NCBI RefSeq assembly: GCF_900099645.1
Contig: NZ_FMTL01000004.1
Span: 266,547-330,546, forward strand
Direction of reading: 5' to 3'
DNA from: Pseudomonas peli
Lineage (GTDB): Bacteria; Pseudomonadota; Gammaproteobacteria; Pseudomonadales; Pseudomonadaceae
Length of the DNA stretch: 64,000 nucleotides
A program made the position numbers and the translations under genes. Below, one piece after another: positions 41,635 through 53,487 of this stretch. The notes under the pieces are model-generated. The model was not told the origin of the DNA, did no database searches, and saw nothing but the letters and a program-made list of their open reading frames with translations. The number at the start of each line of letters is the position of its first letter. Position 1 is the first letter of the stretch.

Positions 41635-42570
41635 TCATCCTTGCGCCAGCAAACGCCGCAGGCCTTCACCGATCGGCGTGGCTGTGGGCAGTTGGTACTG
41701 CGCCTGCAAACGCCGGTTATCCGCACGCGAGTGGCGAATATCACCCGCGCGCGGCGCCTGATACTGCACATCAGGCAAGCCACCACACAGCCCACCAATC
41801 TGCGCCAGCAGCTGATTCAGACTGACCGCCTGATTCCAGCCAACGTTCACCGCCCCCTCCACCGCCTGCGACGCAGTCAGCGCTTGAGTCAGCAGCACAA
41901 CCAGGTCCTCGACATAGAAAAAGTCGCGGGTCTGCTCACCATCGCCGAATACGCTGATCGGCAAGCCCTGCTGGACGCGCTGGGTGAAGATGCTGATCAC
42001 CCCGGAGTACGGCGAAGACGGATCCTGACGCGGCCCGAAGATATTAAAGAAACGAAAAATCGCTGGTTCGAGGCCATGCTGGCGACGATAGAAATCCAAG
42101 TAATGCTCACTGGCCAGTTTGTCAGCGGCATAAGGCGTCAGCGGCGCCTTCGCCGTGGCTTCATCAATCGCCTGGCCTTCACCATTGTTGCCATACACCG
42201 CTGCACTGGAAGCAAACAGCACACGCTTGACGCCATGCAGGCGCATCGCCTCACAGACATTCAGCGTGCCGACAAAATTGCTCTGGTGCGTCGCCACCGG
42301 ATCATCCACCGAGGCCTGCACCGAAGCCACTGCAGCCAGGTGCGCCACTGCCTCACATCCGGCCACCGCCTGCGCGACCACTGCAGCATCGGCCACATCG
42401 CCCTCGATGAACTGCAACTGCGGATTATCCAACGGCAGATTAGTCAGCTTGCCCATCGACAGGTTGTCCAGCACACGGACGCTGTAGCCCCGAGCCAGTA
42501 ACGCATCGACCAGGTGCGAACCGATAAAGCCAGCGCCACCAGTAACCAAAACAGAACGTGAGTCAGACAT
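41635..42570 (-). CDS. NAD-dependent epimerase/dehydratase (UDP-sugar 4-epimerase-like)
   Basis: Extended short-chain dehydrogenase, 311 residues from ATG 42570. The Rossmann motif is VTGGAGFIGSHLVDALL, and the catalytic Tyr-Lys pair is in TPYAADKLASEHY. GDGEQTRDFFYVEDL is a substrate-binding motif. Closest in pattern to UDP-glucose/UDP-GlcNAc 4-epimerases. The exact sugar is not decidable. The longer frame overlaps the next gene and is not real. The start overlaps the upstream gene's stop by 8 nt. Confidence 0.9.
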   Translation of the reverse strand: MSDSRSVLVTGGAGFIGSHLVDALLARGYSVRVLDNLSMGKLTNLPLDNPQLQFIEGDVADAAVVAQAVAGCEAVAHLAAVASVQASVDDPVATHQSNFVGTLNVCEAMRLHGVKRVLFASSAAVYGNNGEGQAIDEATAKAPLTPYAADKLASEHYLDFYRRQHGLEPAIFRFFNIFGPRQDPSSPYSGVISIFTQRVQQGLPISVFGDGEQTRDFFYVEDLVVLLTQALTASQAVEGAVNVGWNQAVSLNQLLAQIGGLCGGLPDVQYQAPRAGDIRHSRADNRRLQAQYQLPTATPIGEGLRRLLAQG

Positions 42571-43447
42571 GGCGATAATAACGATCCAGTAGGCTCGGCA
42601 GCCCCGAGCGCCAGGCTCGCGGTTTGATGCCGAAGGTGTGAAGGATTTTCTTGCAGGACAGCACCGCATGTTGCGGCTCTTCGGCGGCATCCGGCCGCGC
42701 GCTGTGCGCCTGCGGCCCCACGTCCTCAACCAGATTGCTGCGGAAGTGGCGCGCCTCACTGAGTACCGCCTGGCCCAACGCCAGCGAGGTGGTCGCCTCA
42801 TGCCCACCGTAGTGGTAAGTGCCCCACAGCGGTGTCTGGCAATCCAGCTGCTTGAGCACCGCGAGAATCACCCGGGCTGCATCATCGATTGGCGTCGGAT
42901 TACCGCGCCGATCATCCGCCAGTAGCAGGGGTTCATCATGCGCAGCGCGGGTCAGAAAGCGTCCGAGCAGGCCATTGGCACTGTCATCCAGCAACCAACC
43001 AAAGCGCAATAGCACATGCCGCGGACAGGTGGCACGCACGCGCTGCTCGAAGCGCCACAGCGCCTGGCCGCGGATACCCAGCGGTGCAGGCTCTTCCCGC
43101 TCGCTGTAGGCAGTCGCCCGCGAGCCATCGAAGACGCGATAACTGGAAGGTTGCAGCAGACGGATCTGATGGTGCTGACAGAGCTCGGCCAGACGCTCAA
43201 CGGAACGCTCCTGGGCAGCAAACTGCGCCTCGCTGACCGCTTCGGCCTGGAACCAGTCGAAGTAGTAAGCAAGGTTAATCAGGGCATCGGGGCGGGTGTC
43301 ATCCAGCAACTGAGTGAGGCTGGCGGGGTCCCAGCCTGACTCCGGCGGTTTGGGGGCGAGAAAGCCAATGTCTTCCTCGGCGCCGAGGCGGATTAGTGCC
43401 TGCCCCAGCGCATTACCGCCACCTAGCAGCATCAGCCGCATACGCAT
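42563..43447 (-). CDS. Sugar-nucleotide-binding protein (RmlD-like short-chain dehydrogenase)
   Basis: The product has 294 residues. The N-terminal nucleotide-binding segment is MLLGGGNALGQALIRLG, and the rest resembles RmlD/dTDP-4-dehydrorhamnose reductase. No clear YxxxK is seen; YRVFDGSRATAYSE is at about the corresponding place, so catalysis is uncertain. It overlaps the epimerase gene by 8 nt, so the two are coupled and probably act on one sugar. Confidence 0.75.
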   Translation of the reverse strand: MRMRLMLLGGGNALGQALIRLGAEEDIGFLAPKPPESGWDPASLTQLLDDTRPDALINLAYYFDWFQAEAVSEAQFAAQERSVERLAELCQHHQIRLLQPSSYRVFDGSRATAYSEREEPAPLGIRGQALWRFEQRVRATCPRHVLLRFGWLLDDSANGLLGRFLTRAAHDEPLLLADDRRGNPTPIDDAARVILAVLKQLDCQTPLWGTYHYGGHEATTSLALGQAVLSEARHFRSNLVEDVGPQAHSARPDAAEEPQHAVLSCKKILHTFGIKPRAWRSGLPSLLDRYYRHV

Positions 43448-43468
43448 GATCGGCGTTAACTCAGCAGA

Positions 43469-43957
43469 TCAGAACGGGATATCGTCATCGAAACTGTCAA
43501 AATCCGCAGCGGGCTGAGGTGCCTGCTGTGGCGCGGGGCGCGGGGCTGACTGCTGCTCGCGCTGCGGTGCAGGGCGCTGCTGACGCGGGGCCGAGTCACC
43601 ACCGGCGTTGTCCGGACGGCCGCCCAGCAGCTGCATGGTGCCCTGCATGTCGACAATGATTTCAGTGGTGTAGCGTTTAATACCGTCTTTTTCCCACTCG
43701 CGGGTCTGCAACTTACCTTCGATGTACACCTGCGAACCTTTGCGCAGGTATTCACCGGCTATCTCGGCAACTTTGCCGAACAGCGACACACGGTGCCATT
43801 CGGTTTTTTCGACTTTCTGACCGGTCTGCTTATCGGTCCACTGCTCGCTGGTTGCCAGGCTCAGGTTGGTGACCGCGTTGCCGCTCGGCAGGTAGCGGGT
43901 TTCCGGGTCCTGTCCGCAGGTACCGACCAGAATGACTTTGTTAACCCCACGGGCCAT
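43469..43957 (-). CDS. ssb: Single-stranded DNA-binding protein
   Basis: Binds and protects single-stranded DNA in replication, repair and recombination. The product has 162 residues, with an OB fold (about 1-110, including VNKVILVGTCGQDPETRYL and LFGKVAEIAGEYLRKGSQ). A Gly/Pro/Gln-rich linker leads to the protein-interaction tip FDDDIPF. 17 nt after the MFS gene. No LexA box is visible upstream. Confidence 0.98.
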   Translation of the reverse strand: MARGVNKVILVGTCGQDPETRYLPSGNAVTNLSLATSEQWTDKQTGQKVEKTEWHRVSLFGKVAEIAGEYLRKGSQVYIEGKLQTREWEKDGIKRYTTEIIVDMQGTMQLLGGRPDNAGGDSAPRQQRPAPQREQQSAPRPAPQQAPQPAADFDSFDDDIPF

Positions 43958-43974
43958 AACGTTCTCCTAGGCTT

Positions 43975-45363
43975 TCAGCACGCCATCGGCGCCGGCTCTA
44001 TGAGGCGCTCAAGGGACGTGCGGTCCAATTGTTGGGTATCCACTTTGATATAGATGGCCGCTTCGTCGCGCACCACTACGGCATCCGCCACTCCGGGCAC
44101 AGCCTGTAAACGCTCGACCAACCCCGCCTCTTGCAAAGCCGCAGCTGAAAGCGGCAGACGCAGGCTGGTGACATACGGCGGTTCGCGCATAGTAACAGCA
44201 AAGGCCAGCCAAAAAAGAGCCAGCAGGGCACAGCCCGCAAACACACCCGACAGGCTGTAGTGCTGATACAACCAGCCACCCAAGATGCCGCCGAGGGCCG
44301 CGCCGAGGAACTGACTGGTGGAATACACGCCCATCGCCGTGCCTTTGCCGCCAGCCGGAGCGACCTTGCTGATCAACGACGGCAACGAGGCTTCCAGCAG
44401 GTTGAATGCGGTGAAGAACACCACCGTGCCAAGCACCAGCGCGCGCAGGCTGGTGCCGAACCACCAGAAGAACAGCTCACACAGCAACAGCACCGTCACC
44501 GCGCCAAGCAGCACATGCTTCATCCGGCGTTTCTTCTCACCGTAGATGATGAAGGGCACCATGCCGAAGAAGCCCACCAGCAGCGCGGTCAGGTAGACCC
44601 ACCAGTGCTCTTCCTTGGCCAGGCCGCCCTGCTCTACCAGCGCCAACGGCAAAGCGATAAAGCTAGCCATTAGAATCGCGTGCAGCACCAGAATACCGAA
44701 ATCCAAACGCAACAAGTCGGCGTGCTTGAGCGTAGGCAGCAACGCCTGCGTGCTTACACCCGACTCACGGTGCTGCAACGGCCCTGCGGAACGCGGCACC
44801 AGCCCGGCAACAATCAGAATACCGAGCAGCGCCATGGCGGCGGTGGCGAGAAACAGTCCGGACAGCCCGAACGCACGCGTCAGCAGAGGGCCAACCACCA
44901 TCGCCACGGCAAACGACAGACCGATGCTCATGCCGATCATGGCCATGGCCTTGGTCCGATGTTGCTCACGGGTCAGGTCGGAGAGCAGCGCCATAACCGC
45001 AGCGGAAATCGCCCCGGCACCCTGCAGAATGCGTCCGGCAATCACCCCATAAATCGAGTCGGCATTGGCCGCTAACAGGCTGCCGGCGGCGAAAACCAGC
45101 AGGCCGACATAGATCACCGGCCGTCGACCTATGCGGTCACTGAGCATGCCAAACGGAATCTGCAGAAAGGCCTGGGTCAAACCGTAGGCGCCTATCGCCA
45201 GGCCGATCAGCGCCGGTGTACTGCCCTGCAACTCCATGCCATAGGTCGCCAGCACCGGCAGCACCATAAACATACCGAGCATGCGGAACGCGAACACCAA
45301 CGCCAGGCCACCGGCCGCGCGGGTTTCACTGCCGCTCATGCGCTCGTTGTGCGGATCGTGCAT
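43975..45363 (-). CDS. MFS transporter, YajR-like
   Basis: The product has 462 residues: twelve membrane helices with the MFS loop motif GMLSDRIGRRPVIY and a short C-terminal ferredoxin-like (YAM) domain (about 395-455, GVADAVVVRDEAAIYIKVDT). That extra domain is diagnostic of YajR. Substrate unknown. It is divergent from uvrA and on the same strand as ssb. Confidence 0.93.
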   Translation of the reverse strand: MHDPHNERMSGSETRAAGGLALVFAFRMLGMFMVLPVLATYGMELQGSTPALIGLAIGAYGLTQAFLQIPFGMLSDRIGRRPVIYVGLLVFAAGSLLAANADSIYGVIAGRILQGAGAISAAVMALLSDLTREQHRTKAMAMIGMSIGLSFAVAMVVGPLLTRAFGLSGLFLATAAMALLGILIVAGLVPRSAGPLQHRESGVSTQALLPTLKHADLLRLDFGILVLHAILMASFIALPLALVEQGGLAKEEHWWVYLTALLVGFFGMVPFIIYGEKKRRMKHVLLGAVTVLLLCELFFWWFGTSLRALVLGTVVFFTAFNLLEASLPSLISKVAPAGGKGTAMGVYSTSQFLGAALGGILGGWLYQHYSLSGVFAGCALLALFWLAFAVTMREPPYVTSLRLPLSAAALQEAGLVERLQAVPGVADAVVVRDEAAIYIKVDTQQLDRTSLERLIEPAPMAC

Positions 45364-45497
45364 GGAAAACGCCCTGTCGAAATAGGCGGCGATTCTAGCA
45401 GCACCAATGGTTACGGCACAGCAGTGACGCTTTGCCGCGCCTACCTTCGGGCCCGTATACTCGGTGGTTTTCCGCCCGCCATGCGAGGCCGTTGTTT

Positions 45498-48332
<2,835 letters not shown>

Positions 48333-48340
48333 GCCCGCGA

Positions 48341-48378
48341 CCAACAAAAAGCCCCGCACATGCGGGGCTTTTTGTTGG
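48341..48378. terminator. Bidirectional intrinsic terminator
   Basis: Inverted repeat CCAACAAAAAGCCCCGCA / TGCGGGGCTTTTTGTTGG with a CA loop, between convergent uvrA and the ferritin gene. T5 runs on both strands. Confidence 0.93.
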
Positions 48379-48389
48379 CTGCAGAAGTT

Positions 48390-48854
48390 TTACATTTGCG
48401 TCTGCAGGTAATTCTCCAGGCCAATTCGGTCGATCAACCCTAGCTGAACCTCCAGCCAATAGGCGTGATCCTCTTCGGTATCTTTGAGCTGAACCAAAAG
48501 AATATCGCGGGTTTGGTAATCCTGATGCTGCTCGCACAGGGCGATGCCTTTGCTCAGCGCCGCACGCACATGGTATTCGAGGGCGAGATCCAGCTTGAGC
48601 ATCTCCGGAACGCTCTGCCCGAAGCGGAAGCTGTCAGGGACCATGTCCGGCGTCCCCTCAAGAAATAGAATGCGCTTGAGGATGGCGTCAGCATGCTGAG
48701 TTTCCTCCTCCATTTCATGGTTGATCCGCTCATACAACTTGCTGAACCCCCAATCCTCATAGAGGCGCGAATGCACGAAGTACTGATCCCGGGCCGCCAG
48801 CTCGCCCTTGAGCAGCATCTTCAGGTAATCGATAACTTCAATATGGCCTTTCAT
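48390..48854 (-). CDS. ftnA: Bacterial ferritin without heme ligand (FtnA/BfrA-like)
   Basis: Iron-storage protein of 154 residues, bacterioferritin-like fold. The ferroxidase residues are conserved: Glu18, Tyr25, Glu51, His54, Glu94, Glu127 and His130. Position 52, Met in heme-binding bacterioferritin, is Thr (EEETQHAD), so heme should not be bound between subunits. That matches P. aeruginosa FtnA, formerly BfrA, whose gene also lies after uvrA. AAGGA precedes the ATG. In PAO1 katA lies next to it; here rplQ does. Confidence 0.93.
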   Translation of the reverse strand: MKGHIEVIDYLKMLLKGELAARDQYFVHSRLYEDWGFSKLYERINHEMEEETQHADAILKRILFLEGTPDMVPDSFRFGQSVPEMLKLDLALEYHVRAALSKGIALCEQHQDYQTRDILLVQLKDTEEDHAYWLEVQLGLIDRIGLENYLQTQM

Positions 48855-48972
48855 GGATATTTTCCTTAGGACGCCACAAACATTGGCTAATGCTGGCCGC
48901 CGAACGCTAACGGGTCAAGCACAGCGCATGCGACCCAGATGAACATGCTACTGCGGGGCATTCTCCAGCCAT

Positions 48973-49001
48973 AAAAAAACCGGGCCAAGGCCCGGTTTTT
49001 T
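48973..49001. terminator. Intrinsic terminator of the ribosomal super-operon
   Basis: ACCGGGCC / GGCCCGGT stem with an A7 run before and T6 after, 16-44 nt beyond the rplQ stop on the minus strand. Confidence 0.92.
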
Positions 49002-49016
49002 CGTACAACCTACGAC

Positions 49017-49403
49017 TTACTCAGCGTCTACAGCTGCACCAGCGACCGGACGGTCAACCAGTTCAACATAAGCCATTGGAGCATTGTCGCCAGTGCGGAA
49101 ACCGCACTTGAGGATACGCAGGTAACCGCCCTGACGGGTGGCGTAGCGCTTGCCCAGGTCGTTGAACAGCTTGCCGACGATGGCTTTCGAACGAGTACGA
49201 TCGAAAGCCAGACGACGATTGGCAACGCTGTCTTCTTTAGCCAGAGTAATCAGCGGCTCGGCAACGCGACGCAGCTCTTTGGCTTTCGGCAGAGTAGTTT
49301 TGATCAGCTCATGCTCGAACAGCGATACTGCCATGTTCTGGAACATGGCCTTGCGGTGTGCGCTGGTGCGGCTGAGGTGACGGCCACTTTTACGATGACG
49401 CAT
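49017..49403 (-). CDS. rplQ: 50S ribosomal protein L17
   Basis: 128 residues of L17, beginning MRHRKSGRHLSRTSAHR, and placed near the peptide exit tunnel. Last gene of the alpha operon, 42 nt after rpoA. Ends before the terminator at 48973-49001. Confidence 0.98.
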   Translation of the reverse strand: MRHRKSGRHLSRTSAHRKAMFQNMAVSLFEHELIKTTLPKAKELRRVAEPLITLAKEDSVANRRLAFDRTRSKAIVGKLFNDLGKRYATRQGGYLRILKCGFRTGDNAPMAYVELVDRPVAGAAVDAE

Positions 49404-49445
49404 GGTTCAATTCCTTACCAAACTCACGTTCGGTGATGATGACGA

Positions 49446-50447
49446 TCAGGCAGTCGCCTTATCGTCTTTCTTCAGACTTGCCGGCGGCCAGTTGTCGAGG
49501 CGCATACCGAGGGACAGACCGCGAGAAGCCAGAACATCCTTGATTTCAGTCAGGGATTTCTTGCCTAGGTTCGGCGTTTTCAACAGTTCTACTTCGGTGC
49601 GCTGAATCAGATCACCGATGTAGTAAATGTTCTCTGCTTTGAGGCAGTTAGCCGAACGCACAGTCAGTTCCAGGTCATCAACCGGACGGAGGAGGATCGG
49701 ATCGATCTCATCTTCCTGCTCGATAACAACAGGCTCACTGTCACCTTTGAGGTCGACGAACGCAGCCAACTGCTGTTGCAGAATGGTTGCAGCGCGGCGG
49801 ATAGCCTCTTCAGGGTCCAGAGTACCGTTGGTCTCCAGGTCAATAACCAGTTTGTCCAGGTTAGTACGCTGCTCAACACGAGCGTTTTCCACCACGTACG
49901 ACACACGGCGTACCGGGCTGAACGAAGCATCCAGCTGCAAGCGACCAATGCTGCGGCTTTCATCTTCATCGCTCTGACGAGCATCAGCCGGCTCATAGCC
50001 GCGACCACGAGCTATGGTGAGCTTCATGTTCAGCGCGCCAGTGGAAGCCAGGTTGGCGATTACGTGGTCGCCATTGACGATTTCGACATCGTGATCCAGC
50101 TGAATATCGGCAGCGGTAACTACGCCCGAGCCCTTCTTCGCCAGAGTCAACGTCACTTCGTCACGACCGTGCAGTTTGACAGCCAGACCTTTCAGGTTGA
50201 GCAGGATTTCAATGACGTCTTCCTGAACACCTTCGATGGCGCTGTACTCATGGAGTACACCGTCAATCTCGGCCTCGACTACTGCACAGCCAGGCATGGA
50301 GGACAACAGGATGCGACGCAGCGCGTTGCCCAGCGTATGGCCAAAACCACGCTCGAGAGGCTCGAGAGTGATCTTGGCGCGGGTCGAACTGACCACCTGC
50401 ACATCAATGTGACGGGGGGTCAGGAACTCATTTACCGAAATCTGCAT
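49446..50447 (-). CDS. rpoA: RNA polymerase alpha subunit
   Basis: 333 residues. The N-terminal assembly domain (about 1-230, including PLERGFGHTLGNALRRILLSS) and C-terminal domain (about 245-325, LELTVRSANCLKAENIYYIG) contact UP elements and regulators. In its usual place between rpsD and rplQ. Confidence 0.99.
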   Translation of the reverse strand: MQISVNEFLTPRHIDVQVVSSTRAKITLEPLERGFGHTLGNALRRILLSSMPGCAVVEAEIDGVLHEYSAIEGVQEDVIEILLNLKGLAVKLHGRDEVTLTLAKKGSGVVTAADIQLDHDVEIVNGDHVIANLASTGALNMKLTIARGRGYEPADARQSDEDESRSIGRLQLDASFSPVRRVSYVVENARVEQRTNLDKLVIDLETNGTLDPEEAIRRAATILQQQLAAFVDLKGDSEPVVIEQEDEIDPILLRPVDDLELTVRSANCLKAENIYYIGDLIQRTEVELLKTPNLGKKSLTEIKDVLASRGLSLGMRLDNWPPASLKKDDKATA

Positions 50448-50469
50448 GGATGCACCTATTTTCTAGCCC

Positions 50470-51090
50470 TTACTTGGAGTAGAGCTCGACAATCAGGCTT
50501 TCGTTGATGTCAGCGGAGAGATCACTGCGCGCCGGGACGTTTTTGAACACGCCAGACTTCTTCTCAGTGTCTACTTCTACCCATTCAACGCGGCCACGCT
50601 GGGCACACAGCTCAAGAGCTTGAACAATGCGCAGCTGATTCTTCGATTTCTCGCGAACTGCAACAACGTCACCAGCTTTAACCTGGTAGGACGGTACGTT
50701 GACAGTTTTACCGTTTACGCTGATCGCCTTGTGCGATACCAGCTGACGGGATTCAGCGCGAGTTGCGCCGTAGCCCATGCGGTAAACCACGTTATCCAGG
50801 CGGCACTCGAGCAGTTGCAGCAGGTTCTCACCAGTAGCGCCTTTCTTGCCGGCAGCTTCTTTGTAATAACCGCTGAATTGACGCTCAAGCACACCGTAGA
50901 TACGACGAACTTTTTGCTTCTCACGCAGCTGGGTGCCGTAGTCGGACTGACGGCCACGGCGCTGACCGTGAATACCTGGGGCTGCTTCGATGTTGCACTT
51001 CGATTCCAGAGCGCGTACACCGCTTTTCAGGAAAAGATCTGTGCCTTCACGACGAGACAGTTTGCATTTGGGACCAATGTAACGAGCCAT
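50470..51090 (-). CDS. rpsD: 30S ribosomal protein S4
   Basis: 206 residues of S4, MARYIGPKCKLSRREGTDLF. A primary 16S rRNA binding protein that also regulates the alpha operon in E. coli. The rRNA-binding S4 domain includes RLDNVVYRMGYGATRAESRQ. Confidence 0.99.
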   Translation of the reverse strand: MARYIGPKCKLSRREGTDLFLKSGVRALESKCNIEAAPGIHGQRRGRQSDYGTQLREKQKVRRIYGVLERQFSGYYKEAAGKKGATGENLLQLLECRLDNVVYRMGYGATRAESRQLVSHKAISVNGKTVNVPSYQVKAGDVVAVREKSKNQLRIVQALELCAQRGRVEWVEVDTEKKSGVFKNVPARSDLSADINESLIVELYSK

Positions 51091-51107
51091 TTCTCACTGT
51101 CTCCTGA

Positions 51108-51497
51108 TTACACGCGACGCTTCTTCGAAGGACGGCACCCGTTATGCGGGATTGGCGTCACATCGGTGATGCTGGCGATCTTATAGCCACAGCCGTTCAA
51201 AGCACGGACAGCGGACTCACGACCCGGACCTGGGCCCTTGACGTTAACGTCGAGGTTCTTCAGACCGTATTCCAGCGCAGCTTGACCAGCACGTTCAGCA
51301 GCCACCTGGGCAGCGAACGGGGTGCTTTTACGCGAACCGCGGAAACCCGAACCACCAGAGGTAGCCCAAGACAGAGCATTGCCCTGACGGTCAGTAATGG
51401 TCACGATTGTGTTGTTGAAAGAAGCGTGGATGTGGGCGATGCCATCAACCACCGTCTTTTTGACTTTCTTACGAGTACGAGCAGCAGGTTTTGCCAT
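51108..51497 (-). CDS. rpsK: 30S ribosomal protein S11
   Basis: 129 residues of S11, platform of the small subunit, with HIHASFNNTIVTITDRQGNA and GCRPSKKRRV at the C-terminus. 17 nt upstream of rpsD. Confidence 0.99.
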   Translation of the reverse strand: MAKPAARTRKKVKKTVVDGIAHIHASFNNTIVTITDRQGNALSWATSGGSGFRGSRKSTPFAAQVAAERAGQAALEYGLKNLDVNVKGPGPGRESAVRALNGCGYKIASITDVTPIPHNGCRPSKKRRV

Positions 51498-51527
51498 GAC
51501 TAGATTCCTGTCGATGCGCGAATGCGA

Positions 51528-51884
51528 TTACTTGCGGATCGGCTTACGCGGGCCCTTGCGGGTACGCGCGTTGGTCTTGGTACGCTGACCGCGAGCCGGC
51601 AGACCACGACGATGACGCAGGCCGCGGTAGCAACCCAGGTCCATCAAGCGCTTGATTTTCATGTTCACTTCACGACGCAGGTCGCCTTCGGTATTCACCT
51701 TGGCTACTTCGCCACGCAGCTGCTCGATCTGCTCGTCAGAGAGATCTTTGATCTTTGCAGCCGGATTAACGCCGGCGGCAGCACAGACTTTCTGTGCAGT
51801 AGTACGACCAACACCATAGATGTAGGTCAACGAGATAACAGTGTGCTTGTTATCCGGAATGTTAACGCCTGCAATACGGGCCAT
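51528..51884 (-). CDS. rpsM: 30S ribosomal protein S13
   Basis: 118 residues of S13, MARIAGVNIPDNKHTVISL with a basic C-terminal tail (TNARTRKGPRKPIRK). First gene of the alpha operon; a promoter and hairpin lie in the leader upstream. Confidence 0.99.
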   Translation of the reverse strand: MARIAGVNIPDNKHTVISLTYIYGVGRTTAQKVCAAAGVNPAAKIKDLSDEQIEQLRGEVAKVNTEGDLRREVNMKIKRLMDLGCYRGLRHRRGLPARGQRTKTNARTRKGPRKPIRK

Positions 51885-51943
51885 TCAGTGGAACTCCAAT
51901 TGACAGCTACCTACGCCCCGGAAGCCAAGAAATAGGGCGCGAG

Positions 51944-51972
51944 ATATTAGCGCTGTAGAAACAAATAATCAA
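51944..51972 (-). promoter_or_regulatory. Predicted sigma-70 promoter of the alpha operon
   Basis: On the minus strand, -35 TTGATT (51967-51972), 17 nt spacer, -10 TAATAT (51944-51949). The -35 directly abuts a GC-rich hairpin. Transcription would start near 51937, leaving a leader of about 53 nt before rpsM. Confidence 0.7.
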
Positions 51973-51996
51973 CCCGGCAGCGCACTAGCTGCCGGG
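51973..51996 (-). terminator. Hairpin between rpmJ and rpsM
   Basis: CCCGGCAGC / GCTGCCGGG perfect 9 bp stem with a 6 nt loop, 20 nt after the rpmJ stop, then TTGATTATTTGTTT on the minus strand. It may be a partial terminator of spc or a boundary just before the alpha operon promoter. Confidence 0.6.
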
Positions 51997-52015
51997 CTTG
52001 TAACTTCACTCACAC

Positions 52016-52132
52016 TCAGCCTTGGCGCTGTTTGTGACGCGGCTCCGCGCTGCAAATAACGCGAACAACACCTTCGCGACGGATAATCTTGCAGTTACGG
52101 CACAGCTTTTTCACCGATGCACGAACTTTCAT
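52016..52132 (-). CDS. rpmJ: 50S ribosomal protein L36
   Basis: 38 residues, [20 protein letters not shown]...HKQRQG. The zinc-ribbon residues (Cys11, Cys14, Cys27, His32) are present, so this is the zinc-containing (C+) form. Last gene of the spc operon, in the usual place after secY. Confidence 0.98.
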
Positions 52133-52158
52133 CACCAACTCCTCGAACCTTATGGACT

Positions 52159-53487
52159 TCAGCGCAGCATGCCGCTGCCGTAGCCCTTCAGGTTGGCTTT
52201 CTTCATCAGGGATTCGTACTGGTGCGAAACGAGGTGCGATTGTACTTGCGACATAAAGTCCATAACAACCACGACCACGATCAGCAACGAGGTCCCGCCA
52301 AGATAGAACGGTACGTTGGCAGCCACCACCAGGAACTGGGGCAACAAGCATACGGCCGTCATGTACAGAGCACCGAACATGGTCAAGCGAGTCAACACGC
52401 CATCGATATAGCGTGCCGATTGCTCACCGGGACGGATACCCGGAATAAAGGCACCGGACTTCTTCAGGTTCTCCGCTACGTCTTTCGGGTTGAACATCAA
52501 CGCTGTATAGAAGAAGCAGAAGAAAACGATCCCTGCACTAAACAGCAAAATGTTCAACGGCTGACCAGGAGCGATAGCCTGCGAAATATCCTGCAGCCAG
52601 CCCATACCTTCAGACTGACCAAACCAGGCACCCAGCGAAGCCGGGAATAACAGAAGGCTGCTGGCGAAAATAGCCGGGATAACCCCCGCCATATTCACCT
52701 TCAACGGCAAGTGGCTAGTCTGCGCAGCGAAGACCTTGCGGCCCTGCTGACGCTTGGCGTAGTGCACCGCAATGCGACGCTGACCACGCTCAATGAACAC
52801 CACGAAACCGATAATCGCTACTGCCAGCAAACCGATGGCAATCAGAGCAAAGATATTGATATCACCCTGACGAGCAGACTCGAAAGACTGCCCAATCGCC
52901 GACGGCAGACCGGCTACGATGCCTGCAAAAATCAGCATCGAAATACCGTTGCCAACACCACGCTCAGTGATTTGCTCGCCCAGCCACATCATGAACATTG
53001 CACCCGCCACAAACGTGGTGACCGCAACGAAGTGGAAGCCGAAATCGACTGTAAACGCTACGCCCTGACTGGCCAGGCCGACGGACATGCCGACTGCTTG
53101 GACAATAGCCAGAACGAGGGTGCCGTAGCGGGTGTACTGGCTAATCTTGCGACGGCCAGCTTCACCTTCCTTCTTCAACTGCTCCAGCTGCGGGCTAACA
53201 GCGGTCATGAGCTGCATGATGATCGACGCCGAAATGTACGGCATGATCCCCAGTGCAAAAATGCTCATGCGCTCCAGCGCGCCGCCGGAAAACATGTTGA
53301 ACAAGCTAAGAATGGTCCCCTCATTCTGTCGAAACAGGTCCGCTAGCCGGTCCGGATTGATACCTGGAACTGGGATGTGTGCACCTATCCGATAGACGAT
53401 GATCGCCATGAACAGAAAGCGCAAACGAGCCCAGAGTTCGGACAACCCGCCATTGCTGAGCGCTGAGAGAGCACCTTGCTTAGCCAT
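52159..53487 (-). CDS. secY: Protein translocase subunit SecY
   Basis: 442 residues, the channel-forming inner-membrane protein of SecYEG. Ten membrane segments are apparent. Conserved segments include [46 protein letters not shown] and [20 protein letters not shown] (the plug/TM7 region). Confidence 0.99.

Noticed and set aside
45364..45497. LexA box before uvrA
   Set aside because: No CTGT-N8-ACAG pattern found on either strand in the intergenic region.
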